Assembly: GCA_016209605.1 (NCBI GenBank)
Contig: JACQVS010000083.1
Location: forward strand, 1 to 51,126
Source: Planctomycetota bacterium
GTDB lineage: Bacteria > Planctomycetota > UBA8108 > JACQVS01
Direction: 5' to 3'
DNA: 51,126 nt
This document shows, one piece after another, positions 44,672 through 51,126 of this stretch (position 1 is the first letter of the stretch; every line of letters begins with the position of its first letter). The position numbers and the translations under genes were made by a program. The notes beneath the pieces are model-generated. The model worked only from the letters and a program-made list of their open reading frames with translations. It made no database searches and was not told the DNA's origin.

Positions 44672-45496
44672 TCAGAGATGACATCTCAACACGGCCGCCG
44701 GTATCACGCAAACTTTCGCCTTCCGCCCATTTATGGAAAACAGTGATTCGTCCTTGGCGATGACGTGGACGTTGCCCTCGAGGGTGTCGATCCAATACGC
44801 AAAGGCGGGGTTACCGGAGAAGGAAGTAGAGGACCAGATCGCAAGCTGCGAGAAATTGAAGAACACCGGATCGATCGTGGGACTCCGCCCGTAGTCAACG
44901 ATGCTCTGGAGTTCCCGCACGTTCGGCAACCGCCAGTCGTCGTGGCCCGCGTGGCTAAGGCTCTCGGAGAAACTCAGCCCCTCGCACCAGGAGTCACCCA
45001 CATGTATACCCTTAAACCACATGAGCCCGGTGCAGGTGTCCGTCACCGTGCCGTCCTGGTTGTCGATGAAACGCCCTCCTCCCGAGGGACAGCCCGTTGC
45101 GTAGGCGCCGTCCTGGCCCGGGCAGGTCGCGCCGTCGCAGGGGATCTCACTGCCAGCCTGGTCATAGCATTTCGTCTGCCCGGTGTCGGGCAGGCCAGAG
45201 GGAGGACAATTCCCAGCACGGCAGTCTGCCAACTGCGCTTCCAGCTTCTGAACCTGCGCCGTCAAGTCTGGCGGCATGCAAACCGGCGAGATCGGCTGCG
45301 CCGGATCCAGGAATGCCTTGGTCAAAATGACGATCGCATCCGATTGGTCCAGGGTCCCATCGGCGTTGACGTCGCCGTTCAGCGTGGCGCACACCCCCAC
45401 CCCGCCCCCCTGGGCGACCCTGCCCGCACCATGGAATGTCCACCCTATCGCCACGCCGAGCCCCAGCACCATCGCAAAACCAAGAATCCTTTTCAT
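44672..45496 (-). CDS. Exported DUF1566 lectin-like protein with one dockerin-like repeat
   Basis: A 274-aa protein. ATG 45496 has AGGAGG 8 nt upstream. A signal peptide or anchor covers about 1-24. One dockerin-like Ca loop, GDVNADGTLDQSDA, spans 41-54. A short coiled coil (DLTAQVQKLEAQLADC) and a Cys-rich linker lie at about 77-140. The DUF1566/Lcl-type domain occupies 145-267 (FIDNQDGTVTDTCTGLMW, DDWRLPNVRELQSIVDYG, WSSTSFSGNPAFAYW, KVCVIP). It is the intact paralogue of the broken gene at 39674-40165, with high DNA identity over the shared middle region. Lectin-like folds of this family display ligand-binding loops outside the cell; some are varied by reverse transcription. Whether this copy is a DGR target is open. 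Confidence 0.75.
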   Translation of the reverse strand: MKRILGFAMVLGLGVAIGWTFHGAGRVAQGGGVGVCATLNGDVNADGTLDQSDAIVILTKAFLDPAQPISPVCMPPDLTAQVQKLEAQLADCRAGNCPPSGLPDTGQTKCYDQAGSEIPCDGATCPGQDGAYATGCPSGGGRFIDNQDGTVTDTCTGLMWFKGIHVGDSWCEGLSFSESLSHAGHDDWRLPNVRELQSIVDYGRSPTIDPVFFNFSQLAIWSSTSFSGNPAFAYWIDTLEGNVHVIAKDESLFSINGRKAKVCVIPAAVLRCHL

Positions 45497-45753
45497 GATC
45501 AGGACCTCCTTAAAAAAAAGCCGAGGAAAAAGCACCCCAAAAGAGGGCGCACAACCAAGAACACAATGAGCCATGGATCCCGCATGGATGAGAAAAAACG
45601 GTAAAGGCTCTGTTGAGAGCGCCATTCGGCCCTTCGACCTCGAAGCCGCCACCCCTCGGTATCGGCCTTGGTCTCACCTCGCAGAATCAACCGCATCAAA
45701 ATATAACCTACAAGCGGTCCAGGATGAAGGCGAATTCTTCGTGACCGATCTTG

Positions 45754-46566
45754 CTAACGTCTGTCCGGCTGGGGATAAGTGAACGGCACACCGTGCTCGA
45801 GGGGCTGGTAGCGGTCGCCGATGCCCTCGATGCAGAGGTTGGTGCGCAGGAGCCGGGCGGGGAGCGAGTTGTCGGGGAAGAGGTCGTGATGGCACGGAAT
45901 CACGAGGCGGACATCGAGCTGTTTGGCCAATCGCGCCGCCTCCGCCGGGCTCAAATTTCGGAAGGCGCCGTTGGTGACCGCGACCAGGACATCGGGCTTG
46001 TGGTCGGCGAGGTGAATCGCCAGGATGTCGTGGTAAGCCGTATCGCCGGTGAAATAGACGGTGGGACCGTCCCGCACGCTCAACAGGTAGCCGACGTGGG
46101 TGACGTCGTCCCCGGCGAAGGGGATGGCGAATGCCGCCATCACGGTCAAGTCGCCCAGGACGATCTTCCGGGAAGGCCAGACCATGGTGATGCGGCCTTC
46201 CGGCACGCCGAGAGCTTGGAGCTTCTCCAGCGCCTGCGGCGGCACGGCGAAGGGGCCGCGACCACCCGCTTCCCAGTAAGGGACCACGGTCTCGGGGTCG
46301 AGGTGGTCCTGGTGGCTGTGGGTGAGGCAGTAGAGGTCGATGCCGGCCAGCTCCGCCGGCGCGAGCGGCGGCGGCACCTGGCGGTCCATGTCGAAGCCGA
46401 ACTGCTCGCCGAGGGCCTTGCAGGAGTTCGAGAGATAGGGGTCAATGGCCGCGATCTTCCCGTCGGGGGTCTTGACGAGAAATCCCGCCTGCCCCAACCA
46501 CCACAGGGTGATGGCACGGGGGGTAACAGAAAACGATCTCAAATCCTGGAAAGTGATGGGTTTCAT
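45754..46566 (-). CDS. UlaG-like metallo-beta-lactamase-fold hydrolase
   Basis: About 270 aa. The zinc-binding motif THSHQDHLD is complete (about residues 82-90), with further ligands in HVGYLL, FTGDTAYHD, and IPCHHDLFP. Overall layout and WWLGQAGFLVKTPDGKIAAI match UlaG, the L-ascorbate-6-phosphate lactonase, and its relatives. A TTG at 46575 overlaps the preceding stop, but ATG 46566 (MKPITFQDL), 5 nt after the ATPase gene's stop, is the likelier start. As the last gene of a sugar-uptake operon it may open a sugar lactone or cyclic sugar phosphate; the exact substrate is not predictable. Most likely cytosolic, as no signal peptide is seen. Confidence 0.85.
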   Translation of the reverse strand: MKPITFQDLRSFSVTPRAITLWWLGQAGFLVKTPDGKIAAIDPYLSNSCKALGEQFGFDMDRQVPPPLAPAELAGIDLYCLTHSHQDHLDPETVVPYWEAGGRGPFAVPPQALEKLQALGVPEGRITMVWPSRKIVLGDLTVMAAFAIPFAGDDVTHVGYLLSVRDGPTVYFTGDTAYHDILAIHLADHKPDVLVAVTNGAFRNLSPAEAARLAKQLDVRLVIPCHHDLFPDNSLPARLLRTNLCIEGIGDRYQPLEHGVPFTYPQPDRR

Positions 46567-46571
46567 GGGAT

Positions 46572-48125
46572 TCAACTCGAGATGAAATCCGAGGGATTCT
46601 CACCGCCCGTGGCCGCGCGCACGATGCGGGCCTCGCTGGCCTCGCCGCGGTCCATCCGGTCGATGATATGGCCTCGCGCCAGGACCACGATGCGGTCGCA
46701 AAGCCAGAGCAGCTCTTCAAACTCCGAGCTGACCAGAACCATGGCCACCCCTTCGCTAGCCAGCTCCCGGAAGGTCCGGTAGATTTCCTCCCGGGCGGCC
46801 ACGTCCACCCCCTTGGTGGGCTCGTCGAGGAGGAGGACCCTGGGCCTGGCGAGGAGCAGCCGGGCCAGAATCACCTTTTGCTGGTTGCCGCCGCTGAGCG
46901 CGCCGACCGGCGCGGCCGCCGAGGGAGCCCGGAGGTCGAACCGGCGGGAGAACTCCTCGGCGAAGCGGGTTTCCGCCCGGCGGTCTAGAAAGCCGAAGCG
47001 GGAGATGCGGGACAGGGCGCCGGCGCTGATGTTCTCGCGGAGGCCGAGGTTGAAGAGCAGGCCGTCGCCCTTCCGGTCCTCGGTCAAGAGGCCGATCCCC
47101 AGCCGGTGCGCCTCCTGCGGCGAGCGGAGGCGGATCTGGCGCCCCTCGAGGAAAATTCCCCCTCGAAAGGGAATCCGGCCGGCGAGGGCGTTGAGCAGCG
47201 CGCTGCGCCCCGAGCCGACCAGCCCCGCGAGGCCGAGGATCTCGCCGCGCCGCAGCGCGAAGCTGGCCTCCTCGACGACGTGGCGGTGGGCCAGCCGCGG
47301 GTGGGGAACGAAAAGCCGCTCGACGCGCAGGACCTCGGCGCGGTCGGCCGCGATCTCGTTTTTAGCGACCGCGCCCTCGAGGCGCTGGGCGGCCATGGGG
47401 CCGACCATGGCGCTGACCACGGCCTCCTGGCCGTAGCCCCCCCGGTCGAACGCGGCGGCGACCTCGCCGTCGCGCAGCACGGTGACGCGATCGGCCAGCT
47501 CCTCGACCTCGCGGAGCCGGTGGCTGACGAAGATGCAGGTCAGCCCTTGCTTCTTCAGATGCCGCAGCAGCTCGAAAAGGCTGCCGGCCTCGCGGTCGGT
47601 CAAGCAAGCGGTCGCTTCATCGAGGATGAGCACTTTCGGCCGGCCGGCCAGCGCCCGGGCGATCATCACCAGCTGGCGCTCGCTGGCGGAGAGGTAGGAC
47701 GCCGGCGCGCCCGCCTCGAGCGAGATCCGCTGCTCCTCGAGGAACCTCCGGGCGCGCCCCTCCAGCTCGCGGCGGCTGGTCCAGAAGTGCCCGCCCCGGC
47801 CGGTCTGCCCGACGAAGATGTTCTCCGCCACGCTCAAGGGCTCGATGACGCTGATCTCCTGCGGCACGTAGCCGATCCCCTTCCGCCTGGCGTCGTGAGG
47901 CGACCGCAGCGCCGCCCGCGCGCCGGCGATGCGGATCTCGCCGCGGTACGAGCCGGCCGGGTAAACCCCGTCGAGGATTTTCATGAGCGTCGACTTCCCC
48001 GCGCCGTTCGCGCCGACCAGGGCATGGATGGAGCCGCCCCGGACGCGGAGGGTCACCCCCTTCAGGGCTCGCACCGCGCCGAAGTCCTTGGCGATGTCTT
48101 CCATCTCGATGGCGTGGTCGCTCAT
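46572..48125 (-). CDS. CUT2-type sugar ABC transporter ATPase (RbsA/XylG-like)
   Basis: A 517-aa protein with two fused nucleotide-binding domains, the hallmark of ribose/xylose/galactose-type importers. Domain 1 (about 6-240) has Walker A GANGAGKST, signature YLSASERQLVM and Walker B VLILDEATACL. Domain 2 (about 260-500) has the degenerate Walker A GLVGSGRSA usual for this family, signature LSGGNQQKV and Walker B VLLLDEPTKGVD. Start ATG 48125 overlaps the stop of the binding-protein gene (ATGA, 48122-48125), which gives translational coupling. Longer upstream reading is antisense-like and rejected. Confidence 0.93.
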   Translation of the reverse strand: MSDHAIEMEDIAKDFGAVRALKGVTLRVRGGSIHALVGANGAGKSTLMKILDGVYPAGSYRGEIRIAGARAALRSPHDARRKGIGYVPQEISVIEPLSVAENIFVGQTGRGGHFWTSRRELEGRARRFLEEQRISLEAGAPASYLSASERQLVMIARALAGRPKVLILDEATACLTDREAGSLFELLRHLKKQGLTCIFVSHRLREVEELADRVTVLRDGEVAAAFDRGGYGQEAVVSAMVGPMAAQRLEGAVAKNEIAADRAEVLRVERLFVPHPRLAHRHVVEEASFALRRGEILGLAGLVGSGRSALLNALAGRIPFRGGIFLEGRQIRLRSPQEAHRLGIGLLTEDRKGDGLLFNLGLRENISAGALSRISRFGFLDRRAETRFAEEFSRRFDLRAPSAAAPVGALSGGNQQKVILARLLLARPRVLLLDEPTKGVDVAAREEIYRTFRELASEGVAMVLVSSEFEELLWLCDRIVVLARGHIIDRMDRGEASEARIVRAATGGENPSDFISS

Positions 48126-49111
48126 GATTTCCGCAGCGCGGCCTCGACCTGGTCGAGGCGCTCGTAGTGGGGGGCCAGGTCGGCGCGGGTGATGAACGGG
48201 GCGGCCAGCTTCGTCCACCAGCCGATCTTTTCGCCGCGGAGGAGCCGGTCGAGAAGCTGCGCCGCGCCAAAGCTCTCTTCCCAGAGCGGCTGGCCGACGA
48301 CGGCGAAGACCTCGCCGCCCTTCACCAGGTCGAGATTGACGCGGGTGTAGTCCATGCCGACGATGATGATTTTCCTGCCGAGCTCGCGCTGGGCTCCGGC
48401 CCAGGTCACCGGCCCGCCGCCCGTCGTCGAGAAGGCCGCCGTCAGGTCGGGGTGGGCTTGCAGAATCGCGACCGCTTTGCTGATCGCGGCCGGCGGATCG
48501 AAGCCTTCCTCTCTGGGCGGCAGGACTTCGACGGCAGGACACCGCTCCTTCAGGACGCGCGCGAACGTCCCGGCGACCTGGTTCTCCAGGGTGTTGAAGG
48601 ACCCCTGGGTGATGGCGACGGCCCCCTTTCCGGCAATCGCCTGGCCTGTCCGCCTCGCCGCCTCGGCCGCGTACTCGGCGGGGTCGCAGCTGATCACGCC
48701 CCGCGCCCCCGGCGCCGAGCCCTCGGGCACCGGGAAGTGCGGCAGCACCACCGGCACGCCCGCCGCGCCGGCCTTCTCGATGAGGGAGTTGTAGGACGGA
48801 TTGCCGGCCCAGACCGCCAGGCCCGCCGCCTCGCCCGCCGCCAGGGCCTGCTCGGCGAGGGCGATGGTGCCGGCGAGGTCGGGGCCGTCGGTGCCGGCGA
48901 TCACTGGCTCGTAGCCCAGCCGCCGGCAGCCCTCCGAGAAGGCGATTTGCGTTATCTGATGGACCGGATGCCCCTTCACCGCCTGCACCCAGCAGAGCTT
49001 CTTTTTCTTGGCGGGCCCCCCGGCGTAGTCGTTCCCGCCGCAGCCGCCGGTCGCCAGGGGGAGCCCGGCCGCGAGAAAAACTGTGAAGAGCTTGTATTTG
49101 ATCGCTGTCAT
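48122..49111 (-). CDS. Sugar ABC transporter substrate-binding lipoprotein (Peripla_BP_4 type)
   Basis: A 329-aa protein from ATG 49111 with GAGGGTCGAGGA just upstream; the in-frame ATG 24 nt earlier is an alternative. A signal with a lipobox-like LATGGCGG places the lipidated Cys near residue 24. The RbsB-like fold shows as LCWVQAVKGHPVHQITQIAF, LAGTIALAEQALAAGEAAGL, VPVVLPHFPVPE, GAVAITQGSFNTLENQVAGT, and FSTTGGGPVTWAGAQ followed by IIIVGMDYT. It captures the sugar and delivers it to the permease. Ligand not predictable. Confidence 0.88.
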   Translation of the reverse strand: MTAIKYKLFTVFLAAGLPLATGGCGGNDYAGGPAKKKKLCWVQAVKGHPVHQITQIAFSEGCRRLGYEPVIAGTDGPDLAGTIALAEQALAAGEAAGLAVWAGNPSYNSLIEKAGAAGVPVVLPHFPVPEGSAPGARGVISCDPAEYAAEAARRTGQAIAGKGAVAITQGSFNTLENQVAGTFARVLKERCPAVEVLPPREEGFDPPAAISKAVAILQAHPDLTAAFSTTGGGPVTWAGAQRELGRKIIIVGMDYTRVNLDLVKGGEVFAVVGQPLWEESFGAAQLLDRLLRGEKIGWWTKLAAPFITRADLAPHYERLDQVEAALRKS

Positions 49112-49137
49112 TCCTCGACCCTCATGGTTCATCGGCT

Positions 49138-50091
49138 TTACCGCTTCGCCCGGCGCCGCCAGAGATCCAGGCCGACGGCGGCGATCATGATAGCGCCCAC
49201 CGCCACCGTTTGCCAATGCGTGTTGGCGCTGCTGAGGGCCAGCCCGCTGCGCACGACTTGCATGAGGAGCAGCCCCAGGACCGTCCCGGCGATGGTGCCG
49301 ACGCCGCCGAAGAGGCTGACGCCGCCGATGACCACGCCGGCGATCACCTCCAGCTCCCAGCCGGCGCCGATTTCGGGCTGGCCGACGTTGAGCTGCGCCA
49401 TGAGCAGCATGCCGGAAAGGGCCGCCAGCGCGCCGGTGAGGACGTAGCAGCCGATCTTGACGGCGCCGGTGCGGATGCCGGCGAGGCGCGCCACCTCGCA
49501 GTTGCCGCCGGTGGCGTAGATGGCGCGGCCGTAAACCGTCCGGGCGAGCGCCAGCTGGCCGAGGGCGGCGATCCCCAGAAAAGCGAAGAAGGCCCAGGAC
49601 AGGCCAAGCGGCGATGCTTTGCCCATTCCCGCGAGCGCGGCCGGCAGCGGGTAGATCGGATAGCCGGCGCAGAGGAGGTAGTTGAGCCCGCGGGCGATGT
49701 AGAGCATGCCGAGGGTGACGATGAAGGCGGGAATGCGGGCGCGCACGGCCAGGAGGCCGTTCGCGAGGCCAACGGCGCCGCCGGCGAGGAGCCCCGCCGC
49801 GACCGCCGGAGGCACGGCCCAGCCTTTCTCCTTCGTCAGCCACGACGCCAGGACGGCGCACAGCCCCGCGACCGAGCCGACCGAGAGGTCCAGCTCCCCG
49901 GCGATCATCAGCATGGTCTGCCCGACGGCGATGATGCCGACGAAGGCCAGGGCCCGGAGCATGGCGCCGAGACTGCCGGTCGTGAGGAGGGCCGGGTTGA
50001 TCAGCCAGAAGAGGGCGGAAAAGAAGAGCAGGGCGAAGGCGATGCCCAGTTCAGGAACGGCCAGAAGCTGGCGGACTCTTCGCTCCATCAT
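49138..50091 (-). CDS. Sugar ABC transporter permease (RbsC-like)
   Basis: A 317-aa membrane protein of the CUT2 permease family, with 8-10 helices. The family markers are VGIIAVGQTMLMIAGELDLS followed by VGSVAGL, GLANGLLAVRARIPAFIVTL, YATGGNCEVARLAGI and GGVSLFGGVGTIAGTVLG. Two adjacent ATGs begin the frame; GAGG lies about 8 nt upstream. It is 18 nt from the SDR gene's stop and 26 nt from the binding-protein start. One permease gene with a double ATPase implies a homodimeric channel. Confidence 0.92.
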   Translation of the reverse strand: MMERRVRQLLAVPELGIAFALLFFSALFWLINPALLTTGSLGAMLRALAFVGIIAVGQTMLMIAGELDLSVGSVAGLCAVLASWLTKEKGWAVPPAVAAGLLAGGAVGLANGLLAVRARIPAFIVTLGMLYIARGLNYLLCAGYPIYPLPAALAGMGKASPLGLSWAFFAFLGIAALGQLALARTVYGRAIYATGGNCEVARLAGIRTGAVKIGCYVLTGALAALSGMLLMAQLNVGQPEIGAGWELEVIAGVVIGGVSLFGGVGTIAGTVLGLLLMQVVRSGLALSSANTHWQTVAVGAIMIAAVGLDLWRRRAKR

Positions 50092-50109
50092 GGGGCGCCT
50101 CGGCTGCCG

Positions 50110-50940
50110 TCAGATACCGGGGACATAGCCCCGGCCGAAGCGGTTGTGGAGGGGCTGCCGGAAGCCGTCGCCGAACGGCATCCAGGAGGTGGTCCCCCCG
50201 TCGACGATCAGCGTCTGGCCGATGATATAGCGCGCCTCCTCGGAGAGCAAAAAGGCCACCACCCTGGCGATGTCGAGCGGCTCCCCGGCGAAGCCCGCGG
50301 GGATGTTCGGGCCGAGAGCCCCGGCATCGAAGCCGGGAATCGCCTTGTAGTAGTTCTCTACGACCACGGCGCCGGGCGCGACGGCGTTGACTCGAATCCC
50401 CGCGGGGGCGAGCTCGATGGCCAGGGATCGCGTCCAGGCGATGATCGCCCCTTTCGTCCCGGCGTAGGCCGAGTGCTCCTGCATGCCCTCGAAGCCGTGG
50501 ATGGAAGCGAGGTTGCAGACGGCGCCGCCGCCGCGCTCCTTCATCGAGCGGGCGAGGCGCTGGGTGAGGAAAAACGGCGCCCGCACGTTGACCTGGTAGA
50601 GGGTGTCGAACTGCTCGGCGGTCACTCGCTCGAAGGGGAGGTTCATGGTGATGCCGGCGTTGTTGACCAGGCAGTCGATGCCGCCCAGAAAAGCGAGCGC
50701 TTCTCCGGCAAAGCGCTCGACCTCATCGAGCTTGCGGAAGTCCGCCGGAAACGCCGCGGCGCGGTGACCAAGCGCCTCGATCGCCTCCACCGCCTTGCCC
50801 GCGCCTTCCCCGCTGTGCGAGTAGTGCAGCACGACGTCGACTCCCTGGCGCGCCAGCTCCAGGGCGATCTCGCGGCCAATGCCGGTGCCCGAGCCGGTGA
50901 CGGCGGCCCGTTTGCCGGCCAGTTTTCTGGATGGGTTCAT
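50110..50940 (-). CDS. Short-chain dehydrogenase/reductase
   Basis: About 276 aa. The Rossmann cofactor motif TGSGTGIG, the NNAG motif, the catalytic Ser in NLASIHG and the YAGTK (YxxxK) pair are all intact, followed by IRVNAVAPGAV and QTLIVDGGTTS. This is the glucose-1-dehydrogenase/3-oxoacyl-reductase-like classical SDR group. Start: several ATGs are in frame; ATG 50940 (MNPSRKLAGKRAAVTG) with GGAG 6 nt upstream fits the family N-terminus best. First gene of the operon with the sugar importer and UlaG-like hydrolase. Oxidation of an imported sugar to its lactone, which the last gene could open, is a reasonable but unproven reading. Confidence 0.9.
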   Translation of the reverse strand: MNPSRKLAGKRAAVTGSGTGIGREIALELARQGVDVVLHYSHSGEGAGKAVEAIEALGHRAAAFPADFRKLDEVERFAGEALAFLGGIDCLVNNAGITMNLPFERVTAEQFDTLYQVNVRAPFFLTQRLARSMKERGGGAVCNLASIHGFEGMQEHSAYAGTKGAIIAWTRSLAIELAPAGIRVNAVAPGAVVVENYYKAIPGFDAGALGPNIPAGFAGEPLDIARVVAFLLSEEARYIIGQTLIVDGGTTSWMPFGDGFRQPLHNRFGRGYVPGI

Positions 50941-51126
50941 CATACGCTCCATTTCCCTTCTCCGCTTGCCGGCCCCCCCAGAATCGGCATTTCCGGCGAC
51001 CGGAGAACGATGAGGCATCTTAGTTCAGAGCCCTCGGGACATCCAGCCTGAGTTCAAAGCTTCGCCGAAAGGGCAGCCACATTTAGAATTCCCATCGCCC
51101 TCAAGCCGTAGTTGATAGGATAACGA

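Noticed and set aside
49210..51051. 613-codon plus-strand frame opposite the permease and SDR genes
   Set aside because: Antisense to two textbook families; no independent evidence.

Overview
The window is GC-rich bacterial DNA (C/G-ending codons dominate) with many secreted proteins. Several carry tandem dockerin-like repeats (GDxNxDGxxDxxDAxxxLxxLFLG). It also holds DUF1080, DUF1566, DUF5916, PQQ-repeat, GH51, ceramidase-like, ThuA and squalene-cyclase-like proteins. That repertoire is typical of uncultivated Planctomycetota and neighbouring soil or sediment lineages (Acidobacteriota and Hydrogenedentota are alternatives). The assignment is an inference from gene content. No rRNA, tRNA or CRISPR array was recognised.

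Layout. 0.3-13.4 kb: three large secreted dockerin-type proteins flank an AAA+ protein of the sigma-54-activator class, followed by an MFS transporter and a DUF222-type fragment. 13.7-13.9 kb: a small element with 19-bp terminal inverted repeats. 13.9-19.5 kb: a DUF6285/phosphotransferase pair, divergent from a NIPSNAP gene and an MBL-ThuA fusion, then a GH51 arabinofuranosidase. 19.6-28.8 kb: several damaged genes (fused spermidine synthase, PQQ protein with two stops, dienelactone hydrolase, YheT-like hydrolase) among intact ones (squalene-cyclase-like protein and HlyD-type adaptor, methyltransferase, DUF1080). 28.8-36.4 kb: ADP-ribosylglycohydrolase, hydantoinase B, old yellow enzyme, cyclase and ceramidase-like genes, with a methionine aminopeptidase stub. 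36.6-45.5 kb: an accessory, rearranged zone. It holds a 5'-truncated DUF5916 barrel protein, a 3'-truncated reverse transcriptase abutting a broken DUF1566 lectin-like gene (a probable eroded diversity-generating retroelement), YnbC-, YnbD- and Fic-like fragments, a RelE/ParE-type toxin-antitoxin pair, an AAA/DUF4143 ATPase and an intact DUF1566 paralogue. 45.7-51.0 kb: a compact minus-strand operon of SDR dehydrogenase, CUT2 sugar ABC transporter (permease, binding protein, double ATPase) and UlaG-like MBL hydrolase.

How genes work together. Two themes stand out. One is scavenging: secreted hydrolases and adhesive or dockerin-bearing proteins, with a sugar import operon coupled by 4-bp overlaps. 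The other is decay: at least ten genes survive as clean N- or C-terminal pieces, sometimes with a signal peptide joined straight to a C-terminus. Either this genome is eroding by short deletions, or the assembly has recurrent collapses; read mapping over the named junctions would decide. The most notable single locus is the reverse transcriptase/DUF1566 remnant at 39.2-40.2 kb, with a candidate variable region at 39677-39808.
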